DNA from: Pusillimonas sp. DMV24BSW_D
GTDB lineage: Bacteria; Pseudomonadota; Gammaproteobacteria; Burkholderiales; Burkholderiaceae_B
Direction of reading: 5' to 3'
NCBI RefSeq assembly: GCF_011388195.1
Contig: NZ_CP049990.1
Location: forward strand, 3,127,900 to 3,191,899
Length of the DNA stretch: 64,000 nt
This document shows, piece by piece, positions 46,535-56,292 of this stretch. Numbering within the stretch: the stretch's first letter is position 1; the number at the start of each line of letters is the position of its first letter. The position numbers were made by a program, and so were the translations under genes. The notes beneath the pieces were generated by a model, which saw nothing but the letters and a program-made list of their open reading frames with translations, was not told the DNA's origin and searched no databases.

Positions 46535-46798
46535 ATGCCAGAACAAACCAGCCTTGAACTGATCAGAAAAACCAGCAACTCTCCGCTCACATCGCGCCAA
46601 ACCCAATGCCTTTACTGGGCCAGTATCGGCAAAACAAGTCGGGAAATGGGCCAAATCCTTACCATTTCAGAAAGCACGGCCAACTATCACGTTCGGGAAG
46701 CCTGCACAAAACTGGGGGTACACAGCCGGCAGGCAGGCGTTGTCAAAGCAATGAGCGCAGGCTATTTACCCCACTACGACAGCGAAATTACAGACTGA
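46535..46798 (+). CDS. Stand-alone LuxR-type HTH regulator
   Basis: An 87-residue protein consisting almost only of a LuxR/GerE helix-turn-helix: LTSRQTQCLYWASIGKTSRE, then the recognition part ISESTANYHVREACTKLGVH, and a short acidic tail. There is no receiver or autoinducer domain. Such mini-regulators resemble the C-terminus of LuxR-solo proteins. It is divergent from metX; the intervening 228 bp is AT-rich near 46440-46530 and presumably holds promoters, but I recognise no riboswitch. Ligand-free DNA binding or dimerisation with other LuxR proteins are both possible. Confidence 0.8.
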   Translation: MPEQTSLELIRKTSNSPLTSRQTQCLYWASIGKTSREMGQILTISESTANYHVREACTKLGVHSRQAGVVKAMSAGYLPHYDSEITD

Positions 46799-46817
46799 AC
46801 CGGCGAACACTTTCTCC

Positions 46818-47324
46818 TTAGAACGCCACGCCCGCGAAAAACTCCTTGGTCTGATCTTCCGGAAAAAGCGCTTGCGGCGCAACAACAATGGCCTCCAGCA
46901 AATAGTCTGAAGTCATCCAGACCTTGGCGGACAACTGCATATCGCCGTTCGGCCCTTTGCCTGTTACAACAAACAGCTCACCCGGAGCGGGTAAAGGGTT
47001 GGGTGTCGCCTGATTGAAGTTGCTGTAGAACGACGATACCACCTGCCGATACAGCGCCTGCCGGGCAGCCGCATTCTCCTGAAGACGTGCGCCCAGCGGC
47101 GCGTGCCCAATCGCGAAAATGGCACTCTTCACCGTTGTACCCGCCATCGATAAAACCAGCGTTTCCCCCTCAAAAATGAAGCGCTTTTCATCGACCTTGG
47201 GTTTATCAGGGAAAATCGCACTGACCCCGGCGCCCGAAATCGCCACCTCACGCCAGTTATATTCAGGTGAACAGGCAACCAAACCAACCAGTGCAAACAA
47301 CGCACATAAAACTCGCAAAAACAC
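46818..47324 (-). CDS. Predicted lipoprotein of unknown function
   Basis: A 168-residue protein starting with GTG and preceded by AGGGGAAAG. The N-terminus MFLRVLCALFALVGLVACSP is a lipoprotein signal with lipobox LVAC, so it should be lipid-anchored in the envelope. The rest (VSAIFPDKPKVDEKRF, then LYRQVVSSFYSNFN) is soluble and mixed alpha/beta in look; I do not recognise a family. It converges on the LuxR-HTH gene with 19 bp between stops and is divergent from gshA. Confidence 0.7.
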   Translation of the reverse strand: MFLRVLCALFALVGLVACSPEYNWREVAISGAGVSAIFPDKPKVDEKRFIFEGETLVLSMAGTTVKSAIFAIGHAPLGARLQENAAARQALYRQVVSSFYSNFNQATPNPLPAPGELFVVTGKGPNGDMQLSAKVWMTSDYLLEAIVVAPQALFPEDQTKEFFAGVAF

Positions 47325-47412
47325 TACACTTTCCCCTAAGATTAAAAAGTAACGCCCATCAGGCGACTCGGGTAAAATCCGCCGCTAACAACCAGAACAC
47401 AATACGATTCAC

Positions 47413-49002
47413 ATGTCATCAAGCCCAGAACGAAATGCCTTGCTGCGCCCCCATACCGAGATTCTGACAGGAATCCTTCGGGGTATCGAAAAAGAGGGCC
47501 TGCGTGTCGACGAGCAAGGAAAGCTGGCGCTTACCCCTCATCCGTCGCAACTAGGCAGTGCACTGACGCACCCGAAAATTACCACTGATTACGCAGAGGC
47601 GCTTCTGGAGCTCATTACCGAGACACACGGAAACGTAACGTCGCTGCGTGAAGAACTCTGCGCTATTCATCGCTTTGTGGCCGGTAAACTGCACAATGAG
47701 ATGATTTGGAATCAGTCGATGCCTTCATTACTGCCGCCGGAACCCGATATCCCTATTGCGTGGTACGGACCGTCGAATACAGGCATGCTCAAGCATGTAT
47801 ATCGTCGCGGCTTGGCCGAGCGTTATGGCAAAGCCATGCAATGTATTGCCGGTGTTCATTACAACTTTTCGTTGCCAGACGCGCTTTGGGCTGTATTAAA
47901 TACCGACGGCCAGGGTATTGAACAAATTCGTTCACGCGGCTATCTGGCACTGATCCGGAATTTTACCCGGTACTCATGGTTACTCATGTATCTGTTCGGC
48001 GCCTCCCCGGCCGTTTCAGAAAACTTTCTTTTAAATCGGCCCCACCAGCTTGAGCGCCTCGACGCCGACACGTTTTATTTGCCACATGCCACCAGTCTGC
48101 GCATGAGCGACCTGGGTTACAACAACAAAGCACAATCCGAACTAGAGCTTTGCTACAACGATATTGAAACGTTTCTGAAACGCATGCACGATGCGGTTAC
48201 CACGCCCTGGGCCCCGTATCAGAAAATCGGCACTCATCGCGGTGAACAATGGATTCAGCTCAACACAAACCTGCTGCAAATAGAGAACGAATACTATTCA
48301 AGCATTCGCCCCAAGCGCGCAGTTGAACGTGGGGAGCGGCCCTCGGCGGCACTAGCCGCCCGAGGCGTTCAGTACATTGAAGTGCGCTGTCTTGATATCG
48401 ACCCTGAATGCCCAATAGGCATTAGCGCGGAAACCTGTGCCTTCATGGACACTTTCCTGCTTTTCTGCGCAACGGAAGACAGCCCTATGTTCCCCAATAA
48501 TGGGTTCTGCCGCGACAGCAGCGACAACTTTTCCGTTGTGGCAAAGCGTGGACGCGAACCCGGTCTGACACTTATCCGGCAAAACAAGTCCGTGCCGCTG
48601 GCGAACTGGGGGCATGAGCTTCTGGAACGCATGGCGCCTTATGCAGAAATGCTCGACAACGCCTATAAAACAAACCTCCACAAGCAAGGTCTGCAGACAC
48701 AAAAAATCAAGCTGGACGACGCAAACGAAACACCCTCAGGGCGCCTGCTGAAAACGCTTAAAGAGTCGGGTCAGTCGTTACAGGCATTCACGCTCGCTCA
48801 AAGTAGACGGCATCACGAAACGCTTGCGCGCAAACCGCTGCCACCGGCCACCCAATCGGAGTTCGAACGCTTGACGGCGCAGTCGCTGGTCGACCAGATC
48901 GACATCGAAAAGAGCGACAACGAATCGTTTGAAGATTACGTTGCCCGCTACCATGCAGCGTTAAAACCTCCGGTTGTCGTGTGGGCCTTGCCCACCGAAT
49001 AG
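47413..49002 (+). CDS. gshA: Glutamate-cysteine ligase (type 1, E. coli-like)
   Basis: Makes gamma-glutamylcysteine, the first step to glutathione, with ATP. The 529-residue length matches the E. coli-type family. Hallmarks are LRGIEKEGLRVD (ATP-grasp-like Glu), TDYAEALLELITETH, CIAGVHYNFSLP, and QIENEYYSSIRPKR with YIEVRCLDIDPECPIGIS. There is no signal peptide. It stands alone; 110 bp separate it from acnA. Confidence 0.95.
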   Translation: MSSSPERNALLRPHTEILTGILRGIEKEGLRVDEQGKLALTPHPSQLGSALTHPKITTDYAEALLELITETHGNVTSLREELCAIHRFVAGKLHNEMIWNQSMPSLLPPEPDIPIAWYGPSNTGMLKHVYRRGLAERYGKAMQCIAGVHYNFSLPDALWAVLNTDGQGIEQIRSRGYLALIRNFTRYSWLLMYLFGASPAVSENFLLNRPHQLERLDADTFYLPHATSLRMSDLGYNNKAQSELELCYNDIETFLKRMHDAVTTPWAPYQKIGTHRGEQWIQLNTNLLQIENEYYSSIRPKRAVERGERPSAALAARGVQYIEVRCLDIDPECPIGISAETCAFMDTFLLFCATEDSPMFPNNGFCRDSSDNFSVVAKRGREPGLTLIRQNKSVPLANWGHELLERMAPYAEMLDNAYKTNLHKQGLQTQKIKLDDANETPSGRLLKTLKESGQSLQAFTLAQSRRHHETLARKPLPPATQSEFERLTAQSLVDQIDIEKSDNESFEDYVARYHAALKPPVVVWALPTE

Positions 49003-49111
49003 CGGGTTCTGCGCAAACCAGCGTGAAACCATTCAATCCAGCGTGTAAGATAAGGGCTAACACTTAATACGTGGCCAACGCCCGGCCCTGCTATTTCCAG
49101 GAGATCGCGTC

Positions 49112-51919
49112 ATGACACATCCGAACAGCTTCGATGCCAAACAAACATTAAAAGTTGGCAACGATTCCTACGAAATTTATCGGCTGGATGCCGTCAAGGG
49201 AAGCGGACTCAATGTCTCCAGCCTTCCATACAGTTTAAAAATCCTTCTCGAGAATTTATTACGCACCGAAAACGGTTCAGACGTAACGGCAGACGATATT
49301 CGCGCACTGGCTGGATGGGACGAGAGTGCGCAGCCCAACCGCGAAATTGCATTTACGCCGGCACGTGTTGTTTTACAAGACTTCACTGGTGTGCCGGCGG
49401 TGGTCGACCTGGCCACCATGCGCGAAGCAGTAAAAGACTTAGGCGGCGACCCTACCAAAATTAATCCTCTGGCACCGGTTGAACTGGTCATTGACCACTC
49501 GGTAATTGTTGACGTGTTCGGGCAAAAAACCGCCTTTGAGCAGAACGTTGAAATTGAATACAAGCGCAACCTTGAGCGTTATCAATTTCTGCGCTGGGGC
49601 CAAAATGCTTTCGAGAACTTTAAAGTTGTACCGCCGGGCACGGGCATTGTTCACCAGGTAAACCTCGAACACTTATCCCGAGTGGTCTTTACCAAAGACC
49701 AAAACGGCACTAAACAAGCCTACCCCGACACCTGTGTTGGTACCGATTCGCACACGCCTATGGTAAACGGCCTGGGCATCGTTGCATGGGGTGTGGGCGG
49801 CATTGAGGCCGAAGCCGCCATGCTGGGCCAACCCATTTCCATGCTTATCCCGCGCGTTGTCGGCTTCAAGCTGACCGGTTCACTACCCGAAGGCACCACC
49901 GCCACCGACTTGGTTTTAACCATTACCGAAATGCTGCGCAAACATCGCGTCGTTGGGAAATTCGTTGAGTTTTACGGACCGGGAGTAGCGTCGGTACCCC
50001 TGGCTAATCGGGCCACCATCGGCAACATGAGTCCGGAATACGGCTCAACCATTGCTATCTTCCCGATCGACGACGAAACCCTTAACTATATGCGCCTTAC
50101 CGGCCGGAGCAATGAACAAATTGCGTTGGTGGAGGCTTATGCGAAAGAGCAAGGGCTATGGCACGACCCCAATGCGCAGCCACGCTACTCTGAAACACTG
50201 GAACTGGATTTATCCACGGTGGTTCCGTCAATTGCAGGCCCCAAACGCCCTCAAGACCGCATTGCCTTAACAGATTCGAAAAGCTCGTTCCGCAGCGCCC
50301 TGTCTTCTTATGTCGAGCTGCCTGGCGGCAAACCGGTCGGCTACGATAAAGCGGTGGCCGAATCATTTCCAGCTTCCGACCCCCCGGCACAAGACAGCAA
50401 AACCGCGCGTGCGCCCACACCCACCGACCACACCGAGCACGCAGAAACCAACCCTGCAGCAGATTCAGCACCGGTCAAATTCGCCGACGGCACCGAGTGC
50501 CGGATTAATCACGGGGCCGTAGTTATTGCAGCCATTACCTCGTGCACCAACACCTCAAACCCGGCCGTCATGATCGCCGCCGCGCTATTGGCCAAGAAAG
50601 CAGTTGAAAAAGGCCTTAAGCGCAAACCGTGGGTTAAAACCAGTCTGGCACCGGGATCGCGCGTCGTCACCGATTACTACGAACGCGCAGGGCTCACCCC
50701 GTACCTGAACGAACTGGGCTTTAATTTGGTGGGCTACGGTTGCACAACCTGTATCGGCAACTCCGGGCCGCTGATCCCCGAAGTCAGTGAAACGATCACG
50801 AAAAATGACCTTTCCGTCGCATCAGTATTGTCGGGCAATCGCAACTTCGAAGGGCGAATTCACCCTGAAGTGAAAATGAACTACCTTATGTCGCCCCCAC
50901 TGGTTGTAGCTTATGCCCTGGCAGGCACGATGGATCTGGATATGTACCGGGAACCCATTGGCCGGGATCACGACGGCAAAGACGTTTACTTAAAAGATAT
51001 TTGGCCCTCCACCAGTGAAGTGCAAGCCGTTATTGACCAAGCTATCGCCGAAGACATGTACGCCACAGGTTACCGTGACGTATTCGCAGGCGATGAACGC
51101 TGGCAGGCATTGCCTACCCCATCGGGCCAATTGTTCGACTGGGACACACACTCTACTTATGTGCGCAAACCGCCTTACTTCGAGAATATGCCTCGCCGAC
51201 CAGGTGCGGTTTCCGACATCAAAAACGCGCGTGTGCTGGCATTACTGGGAGACTCCGTCACAACCGACCACATCAGCCCGGCCGGTTCTATCGCCAAAAA
51301 CTCCCCAGCTGCACAATACTTGAAGGAACATGGCGTTGAGCCTGCCGACTTCAACTCTTATGGCTCACGCCGCGGCAACCACGAGGTCATGATCCGCGGC
51401 ACGTTTGCCAACGTACGTTTGCGTAACCAGCTTGCACCGGAAACCGAAGGCGGGTACACGCGTGATTTCACGCGGACTGAAGGGCCCGTCACCACAATTT
51501 ACGACGCATCACGCAACTATCTGCAAGCAAATACACCACTGGTGATTCTTGCCGGTAAAGAGTATGGTTCGGGCTCATCGCGAGACTGGGCTGCGAAAGG
51601 CACGGTTCTACTGGGTGTACGCGCCGTTATTGCTGAATCATATGAACGCATCCACCGCTCTAACCTGCTGGGCATGGGTGTACTACCGCTTCAATTCCCC
51701 GATGGCCAAAGCGTCGAAACGCTTGGGCTGACCGGCGAAGAAAATTTCGATATTTCAGGCATCGAGGCCTTGAATACCGACACCATTCCCAAGACTGTGA
51801 CGGTCAAAGCGGGTAATGTGGAGTTTGAGGCTATTGTAAGAATTGATACCCCCAGCGAGGCGCAGTACTACCGCAACGGCGGCATCATGCAATATGTGTT
51901 ACGCAACTTACTTGATTAA
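49112..51919 (+). CDS. acnA: Aconitate hydratase AcnA
   Basis: A 4Fe-4S enzyme interconverting citrate and isocitrate. Cluster ligands are in [14 protein letters not shown] (first Cys) and [12 protein letters not shown] (Cys-x2-Cys); other blocks are [27 protein letters not shown] and [17 protein letters not shown]. The protein is 935 residues, about 40 longer than E. coli AcnA, because of a Pro/Thr/Ala-rich insert near residues 418-456 (encoded around 50365-50480). AGGAG lies 8 bases before the ATG. A terminator follows. Confidence 0.95.
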   Translation: MTHPNSFDAKQTLKVGNDSYEIYRLDAVKGSGLNVSSLPYSLKILLENLLRTENGSDVTADDIRALAGWDESAQPNREIAFTPARVVLQDFTGVPAVVDLATMREAVKDLGGDPTKINPLAPVELVIDHSVIVDVFGQKTAFEQNVEIEYKRNLERYQFLRWGQNAFENFKVVPPGTGIVHQVNLEHLSRVVFTKDQNGTKQAYPDTCVGTDSHTPMVNGLGIVAWGVGGIEAEAAMLGQPISMLIPRVVGFKLTGSLPEGTTATDLVLTITEMLRKHRVVGKFVEFYGPGVASVPLANRATIGNMSPEYGSTIAIFPIDDETLNYMRLTGRSNEQIALVEAYAKEQGLWHDPNAQPRYSETLELDLSTVVPSIAGPKRPQDRIALTDSKSSFRSALSSYVELPGGKPVGYDKAVAESFPASDPPAQDSKTARAPTPTDHTEHAETNPAADSAPVKFADGTECRINHGAVVIAAITSCTNTSNPAVMIAAALLAKKAVEKGLKRKPWVKTSLAPGSRVVTDYYERAGLTPYLNELGFNLVGYGCTTCIGNSGPLIPEVSETITKNDLSVASVLSGNRNFEGRIHPEVKMNYLMSPPLVVAYALAGTMDLDMYREPIGRDHDGKDVYLKDIWPSTSEVQAVIDQAIAEDMYATGYRDVFAGDERWQALPTPSGQLFDWDTHSTYVRKPPYFENMPRRPGAVSDIKNARVLALLGDSVTTDHISPAGSIAKNSPAAQYLKEHGVEPADFNSYGSRRGNHEVMIRGTFANVRLRNQLAPETEGGYTRDFTRTEGPVTTIYDASRNYLQANTPLVILAGKEYGSGSSRDWAAKGTVLLGVRAVIAESYERIHRSNLLGMGVLPLQFPDGQSVETLGLTGEENFDISGIEALNTDTIPKTVTVKAGNVEFEAIVRIDTPSEAQYYRNGGIMQYVLRNLLD

Positions 51920-51985
51920 CCTATAAGTTACCGTTATTTGGTATCCGGTAACACTGGTCAAACTCTTGTTACTACTATAAAATTG

Positions 51986-52017
51986 GGGCTACCAATAGAA
52001 AGGTAGCCCTTTTTATT
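51986..52017 (+). terminator. Intrinsic terminator after acnA
   Basis: GGGCTACC (51986-51993) pairs with GGTAGCCC (52002-52009) and is followed by TTTTTATT. A second inverted repeat, GTTACCG at 51927-51933 with CGGTAAC at 51946-51952, lies between it and the acnA stop. Confidence 0.85.
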
Positions 52018-52043
52018 GCAGGACGCACGGTTATGCTTCAAGA

Positions 52044-52097
52044 ATACGGGCCGGAAACCCGTAGCTCCGCCGTGCCGAACGGCGAGTATAGCCGTAT
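52044..52097 (+). ncRNA. Possible structured leader RNA upstream of the lap operon
   Basis: Just past the acnA terminator two hairpins stand side by side: TACGGG / CCCGTA (52045-52063, loop 7) and CGCCG / CGGCG (52068-52084, loop 7, with a CT/AG extension). ATACGG at 52044-52049 can instead pair with CCGTAT at 52092-52097, which would break the first hairpin. Mutually exclusive stems suggest a switch, but it matches no riboswitch class that I know. The stretch from 52098 to 52307 is AT-rich, with a CGGTA/TACCG inverted repeat at 52247-52259 and an AAAGGAG ribosome-binding site before the next gene. Confidence 0.3.
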
Positions 52098-52307
52098 GAA
52101 AACCACCATTAACACTGGTTCTGTTCGCTTTCCGCAACAAACAAACTTACAAATAGCTGACACAACACCTATTCCCGTGTTGTACTCCACACTCACAATA
52201 ACCACACTGATACACTAGTTATTAGTTTAGTAACTTTAAGTTGTATCGGTAACATACCGTTTTACTTGGTTTTTTGGTTGTGAGTCACGAGTTACAAAGG
52301 AGATAGG

Positions 52308-53807
52308 GTGCTGTTGCGACACTCAGTTGTTATTGCCGTAACGTGTGTAATGGGTTTGGCCACGAGTATTGCCGTTGGTCAGGAGCGGGCTGCGCCCTAC
52401 GAAACACTCGGGGAAACTGTGGAAAAAGCCATTTTCACTAACCCTGAAGTACGTGCACAGTTCCAGACATTCATTGCGTCTTTGGAAACACAAAACTTTA
52501 CAAGAGGCGACCTCCTCCCGTCTGTGGATCTGCAGGCGCAGTTTGGGCGTGAACAACGCGCGAATATCCCTGGCAGTCCCTCTCAGAACTGGACACGTCA
52601 CGGCTACACATTGCAGCTCACTCAACTTCTTTACGATGGGCAGGCAACCGCCAACAGCATTCGACAACAAGGTTTTGAAAAACTATCCGCCTATTACGAA
52701 TTGCTGGCCACCACCGATAGTCTCGCAACAGAAGCCGTTAACGCATACCTGGATGTCCAGCGTTTTCGTGAAATGGTGCAATACGCCGAAGAGAATTACG
52801 CCATTCACGAAAAAACCATGACGCTTATCCGCGAACGACAGGAGTCCGGTGTTGGGCGCGGGGTCGACTATGAGCAGGCAGCCGGCCGTTTGGCCTTGGC
52901 ACAGAGCAATCTGATGCAAGAAAACAACAATTTGAATGATGTTGTTCAGCGCTACCGACGAATAGTGGGTCAATACCCCCCCGACGTTTTATCGCCCCCT
53001 CCCGATGTATCGGACAAAATCCCCAAAGAGCCGCCCAATTTTCGATCTTCCCTGGTAGAAAACCCCAGCATTTTGTCGAAGCAGGCACTGGTTATCGCGG
53101 CCAAAGCCAGTCGTGAGGCGGCCAAAGGTCAATTTGCTCCTGTTGTAGAGCTTCGAGCGTCAACCGGGCGTGACCGGCCGCAGGAAGACCCCACTGCTCA
53201 TGACATTCAGACATCGAATGTTCAAGTCGTCATGTCCTACAACCTTTATCGGGGCGGCAGCGATTCAGCGCGCGTGCGACAAACGGCAGCGCAATGGTAC
53301 GCGGCGCGCGACGTGCGCGACTACACCTGCCGCAACCTGCAGCAGGAACTTTCCACGGCATGGAATAATATTCAGCGTCTGCGTCAACAGCGCCCCTACC
53401 TGGAAGGGCATGAGGCGGCTATGGAGAAAGTGCGGGTGGCGGCAGAGCAACAATTTGAAATCGGCCAGCGCTCACTGCTCGACCTGCTGGATACCTCAAA
53501 TGAACTGTTTGATTCACGGCGTGCACTGGCAAACGGCGTGTATGATCTGCTGCAAGCCGAATATCGTTGGATAGCGCTTTCACATCGACTATTGCCTGTA
53601 TTAGGCCTAAGCCAGCCACACGAACAAAGCGTGCCTGAAAATACGGAACTCAGCCTGCCCGAAAGCAGTCTGGATAATTGCATGACACCCACCCCAGACA
53701 CACGCAATCTCGCCCCGGTCAAAGTCACTTACCGGGACGACATGCAACCGCCCCGCATCAGCCCATTAAACACCGGCGTTGCGGATGATTCATCAACGTT
53801 AAATTAA
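52308..53807 (+). CDS. lapE: TolC-family outer-membrane channel of a type I secretion system (LapE-like)
   Basis: The outer-membrane exit duct for the adhesin. It starts with GTG behind AAAGGAG, has a signal peptide (hydrophobic to about residue 24, AVGQE), and 499 residues. Two outer-membrane-efflux repeats show the internal duplication of TolC: LQLTQLLYDGQATANSIRQQ and VVMSYNLYRGGSDSARVRQT, with the coiled-coil stretch EFQIGQRSLLDLLD-like (QFEIGQRSLLDLLDTSNEL). The C-terminal 60 residues are Pro/Asp-rich and unstructured-looking. First gene of the secretion operon. Confidence 0.88.
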   Translation: MLLRHSVVIAVTCVMGLATSIAVGQERAAPYETLGETVEKAIFTNPEVRAQFQTFIASLETQNFTRGDLLPSVDLQAQFGREQRANIPGSPSQNWTRHGYTLQLTQLLYDGQATANSIRQQGFEKLSAYYELLATTDSLATEAVNAYLDVQRFREMVQYAEENYAIHEKTMTLIRERQESGVGRGVDYEQAAGRLALAQSNLMQENNNLNDVVQRYRRIVGQYPPDVLSPPPDVSDKIPKEPPNFRSSLVENPSILSKQALVIAAKASREAAKGQFAPVVELRASTGRDRPQEDPTAHDIQTSNVQVVMSYNLYRGGSDSARVRQTAAQWYAARDVRDYTCRNLQQELSTAWNNIQRLRQQRPYLEGHEAAMEKVRVAAEQQFEIGQRSLLDLLDTSNELFDSRRALANGVYDLLQAEYRWIALSHRLLPVLGLSQPHEQSVPENTELSLPESSLDNCMTPTPDTRNLAPVKVTYRDDMQPPRISPLNTGVADDSSTLN

Positions 53808-53819
53808 CTGCGATGTACC

Positions 53820-54083
53820 ATGTCCAGACCCATGCTATCGATTGTGCCGCCGCCTATGGAAGAGGAAGAAAAAAAGCCCAACAAAGTTGAGCTCTCTGAG
53901 CTCGACGCAGAGTTTATTCGCGTACTGGAAGACTTGATTGATGCCCTGATCGCGAATGGCACGTTACGACTCACCGACCTGCCGCCCCAAGCTCTGCAAA
54001 AACTGCAACAACGAAAAAAAGCGCGTCAACGTTTGCGTGACTCGCTGAATTTATTGGATGACGATGACGAGAGTCTTTTCTAA
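53820..54083 (+). CDS. Small acidic/charged protein in the lap operon, function unknown
   Basis: An 87-residue protein between lapE and lapB, overlapping the lapB start by 26 bp. It begins with MSRPMLSIVPPP, has an acidic-basic stretch (EEEEKKPNK), a likely helix (ELDAEFIRVLEDLIDALIAN), a basic helix (QKLQQRKKARQRLRDS), and ends in LDDDDESLF. It has no signal or membrane segment, so it should be cytoplasmic. I do not recognise a family. Its tight position suggests a chaperone, adaptor or regulator of the secretion ATPase; that is inference. Confidence 0.7.
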   Translation: MSRPMLSIVPPPMEEEEKKPNKVELSELDAEFIRVLEDLIDALIANGTLRLTDLPPQALQKLQQRKKARQRLRDSLNLLDDDDESLF

Positions 54084-56292
54084 GTCGAACGCAGCACCGG
54101 CGGAAGAACCAGCGCCAGAAACAGAAGACGCGAACCCTGCGAATGATTCTGTTTGGCGGTTACCGCCGCACACCGTGCACGACGACCCACTCCTGAACTG
54201 CCTGGTTGATATTACCAAGCTGTTCGGTAACCCCTGCACGGCACAAACGTTGGCCGGGGGTTTACCGTTGGTTGAAAACAAACTCTCACCTTCGTTACTT
54301 TCCCGGGCTGCAGCACGCGCGCAATGTTCGGCTCGCCTGCTGAGGCGCGAACTGGACGAAATTCCCACGTCATTATTACCCTGCATTCTGCTGCTCAAGC
54401 GTAATCGCGCATGCCTGCTTCTGGAAATTCGACCTGACAATTATCTAGTCCAATTTCCAGAAATTGGAACGCCTTGCGAAATCAGTAAACAGGCGTTGGA
54501 AGCCGACTACACAGGCGTCGCCGCTTTCATCCGCCCACAGTTCCGCTTTGACGCACGCTCCCCCGAGGTTGAGAAGAAGCGCAAAGGGCACTGGTTCTGG
54601 AACGCCGTGTTTGATAATCGCCGCCTGTATCGCGACGCACTGGTTTCAGCTTTTCTCATTAATTTCTTCGCCTTGGTCACGCCCTTGTTCACGATGAATG
54701 TGTACGATCGTGTGGTACCGAATAACGCAATGGACACACTATGGGTGCTTGCTATTGGTGTGTTCGTGGCCATTGTGCTGAATTACATTCTGACCACAAT
54801 CCGCGCCCACGTGGTTGACACTGCCAGCAAACGTATCGACGTGAAACTTTCTGCACAAATCATGGAGCAAGTCCTTGATTTGAAAATGGAAAGCCGACCC
54901 GTTTCAGTCGGTTCCTTTGCCGCCAACTTACGTTCCTTTGAGTCCGTGCGCGACTTCATCGCCTCGGCCAGCCTTACCACTCTGGTCGATCTGCCCTTCG
55001 TGCTGATTTTCCTGGCTGCACTCATGTGGATCTCGCCATGGATGGTGATTCCGCCTGCCATTGCCATTGTGATTGTGCTGATTGTTTCCTGGATTGCCCA
55101 GGCAAAAATGGCGCGCATGGTGGAAGAAACCTTTAAAGCCAGTTCTCAGCGCAATGCTGTATTGGTTGAAGCTTTAGGCGGCATCGAAACGATTAAAACC
55201 CTTAACGCCCAGGGTAGTGCCCAACGCACTTGGGAAAACACGACAAAATTTCTCGCCCAACTTGGCTCCAAAATCAAATTTCTGTCGGCTGCGACTGTCG
55301 GCTTTGTACAAACGGCCCAACAACTCGTTACCATTGCTGTGGTCATTATTGGCGTGCTGCTTTTACAGGATGCCGCAATGACCTTGGGCGGAATTATTGC
55401 GTCTTCAATGATCGCGGGGCGCTGCCTGGCCCCGCTTGGCCAGGTTGCCGGCCTAATGATGCAGTATCAAAATGCGCGCACCTCATTGGAATCGATTGAC
55501 GGGTATATGAAAATGCCGATCGAACACCCGCCAAGCCGCACTTACGTTCCGCGCGCTCATCTGGAAGGTAGTATTGAGTTCCGGGGGGTTAGCTTCGCTT
55601 ATCCGGGATCAAAAGAAAATGCGCTGAACGGCATTAACCTGAAAATTAACCCAGGTGAAAAAATCGGCATTATCGGTCGCATTGGTTCAGGTAAATCGAC
55701 ACTGGAAAAATTAATTCTCGGCCTCTACGCACCCAGCGAAGGCAGTGTCTTGATCGACGGTATCGACATACGCCAAATCGACCCGGCCGATGTACGGCGT
55801 GCGGTGGGTCATGTTCCTCAAGACCCGGTTTTATTCTATGGCACCCTGCGACACAACCTCACCTTGGGCGCTCCCTTTGTTGACGATGACGACATGTTAA
55901 GCGTAGCCGCCGTGGCGGGCGTCGACGAATTCGCGGCCAATCATCCCGACGGCTATGACATGATTATCGGCGAGCGCGGCGACTCCTTGTCGGGCGGCCA
56001 GCGACAATCGATTGCCGTGGCACGCGCCCTCATCAACAACCCCTCCATATTGCTGCTCGACGAACCCAGCAGCAATATGGATCACCAGAGCGAAGCGGCG
56101 CTTAAATCCAGACTGCGTAAAGCATGTGAAGGAAAAACCATGCTGATTGTGACGCATCGCACAGCCATGCTGGAAATCGTAGACCGCTTACTGGTTGTCG
56201 ACGGAGGCAAAATTGTTGCCGATGGGCCGAAAGCACAAGTGGTGGATGCTTTGCGCCAGGGTCAGGTTAGTCGGGCGAGGAACCGTTCATGA
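54058..56292 (+). CDS. lapB: Type I secretion ABC ATPase with degenerate C39-like domain (LapB-like)
   Basis: The inner-membrane motor of adhesin export, 744 residues. An N-terminal domain of about 130 residues occupies the place of a C39 peptidase but lacks a recognisable catalytic Cys/His pair, as in LapB and HlyB, where it docks substrate. Five to six membrane helices span about 195-470. The nucleotide-binding domain has Walker A GRIGSGKST near 540, signature LSGGQRQSIAVARAL near 645, Walker B ILLLDEPSSNMD and the switch His in IVTHRT. Its stop overlaps lapC by 4 bases. Confidence 0.93.
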   Translation: MTMTRVFSKSNAAPAEEPAPETEDANPANDSVWRLPPHTVHDDPLLNCLVDITKLFGNPCTAQTLAGGLPLVENKLSPSLLSRAAARAQCSARLLRRELDEIPTSLLPCILLLKRNRACLLLEIRPDNYLVQFPEIGTPCEISKQALEADYTGVAAFIRPQFRFDARSPEVEKKRKGHWFWNAVFDNRRLYRDALVSAFLINFFALVTPLFTMNVYDRVVPNNAMDTLWVLAIGVFVAIVLNYILTTIRAHVVDTASKRIDVKLSAQIMEQVLDLKMESRPVSVGSFAANLRSFESVRDFIASASLTTLVDLPFVLIFLAALMWISPWMVIPPAIAIVIVLIVSWIAQAKMARMVEETFKASSQRNAVLVEALGGIETIKTLNAQGSAQRTWENTTKFLAQLGSKIKFLSAATVGFVQTAQQLVTIAVVIIGVLLLQDAAMTLGGIIASSMIAGRCLAPLGQVAGLMMQYQNARTSLESIDGYMKMPIEHPPSRTYVPRAHLEGSIEFRGVSFAYPGSKENALNGINLKINPGEKIGIIGRIGSGKSTLEKLILGLYAPSEGSVLIDGIDIRQIDPADVRRAVGHVPQDPVLFYGTLRHNLTLGAPFVDDDDMLSVAAVAGVDEFAANHPDGYDMIIGERGDSLSGGQRQSIAVARALINNPSILLLDEPSSNMDHQSEAALKSRLRKACEGKTMLIVTHRTAMLEIVDRLLVVDGGKIVADGPKAQVVDALRQGQVSRARNRS

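Noticed and set aside
52020..52100. Considered a c-di-GMP (GEMM) riboswitch because of the lap context
   Set aside because: The conserved GEMM core and tetraloop/receptor features are not visible; kept only as an unclassified structured leader.
52033..52218. 61-codon frame between acnA and lapE
   Set aside because: No ribosome-binding site, no homology seen, and the DNA is better explained as hairpins plus AT-rich promoter sequence.
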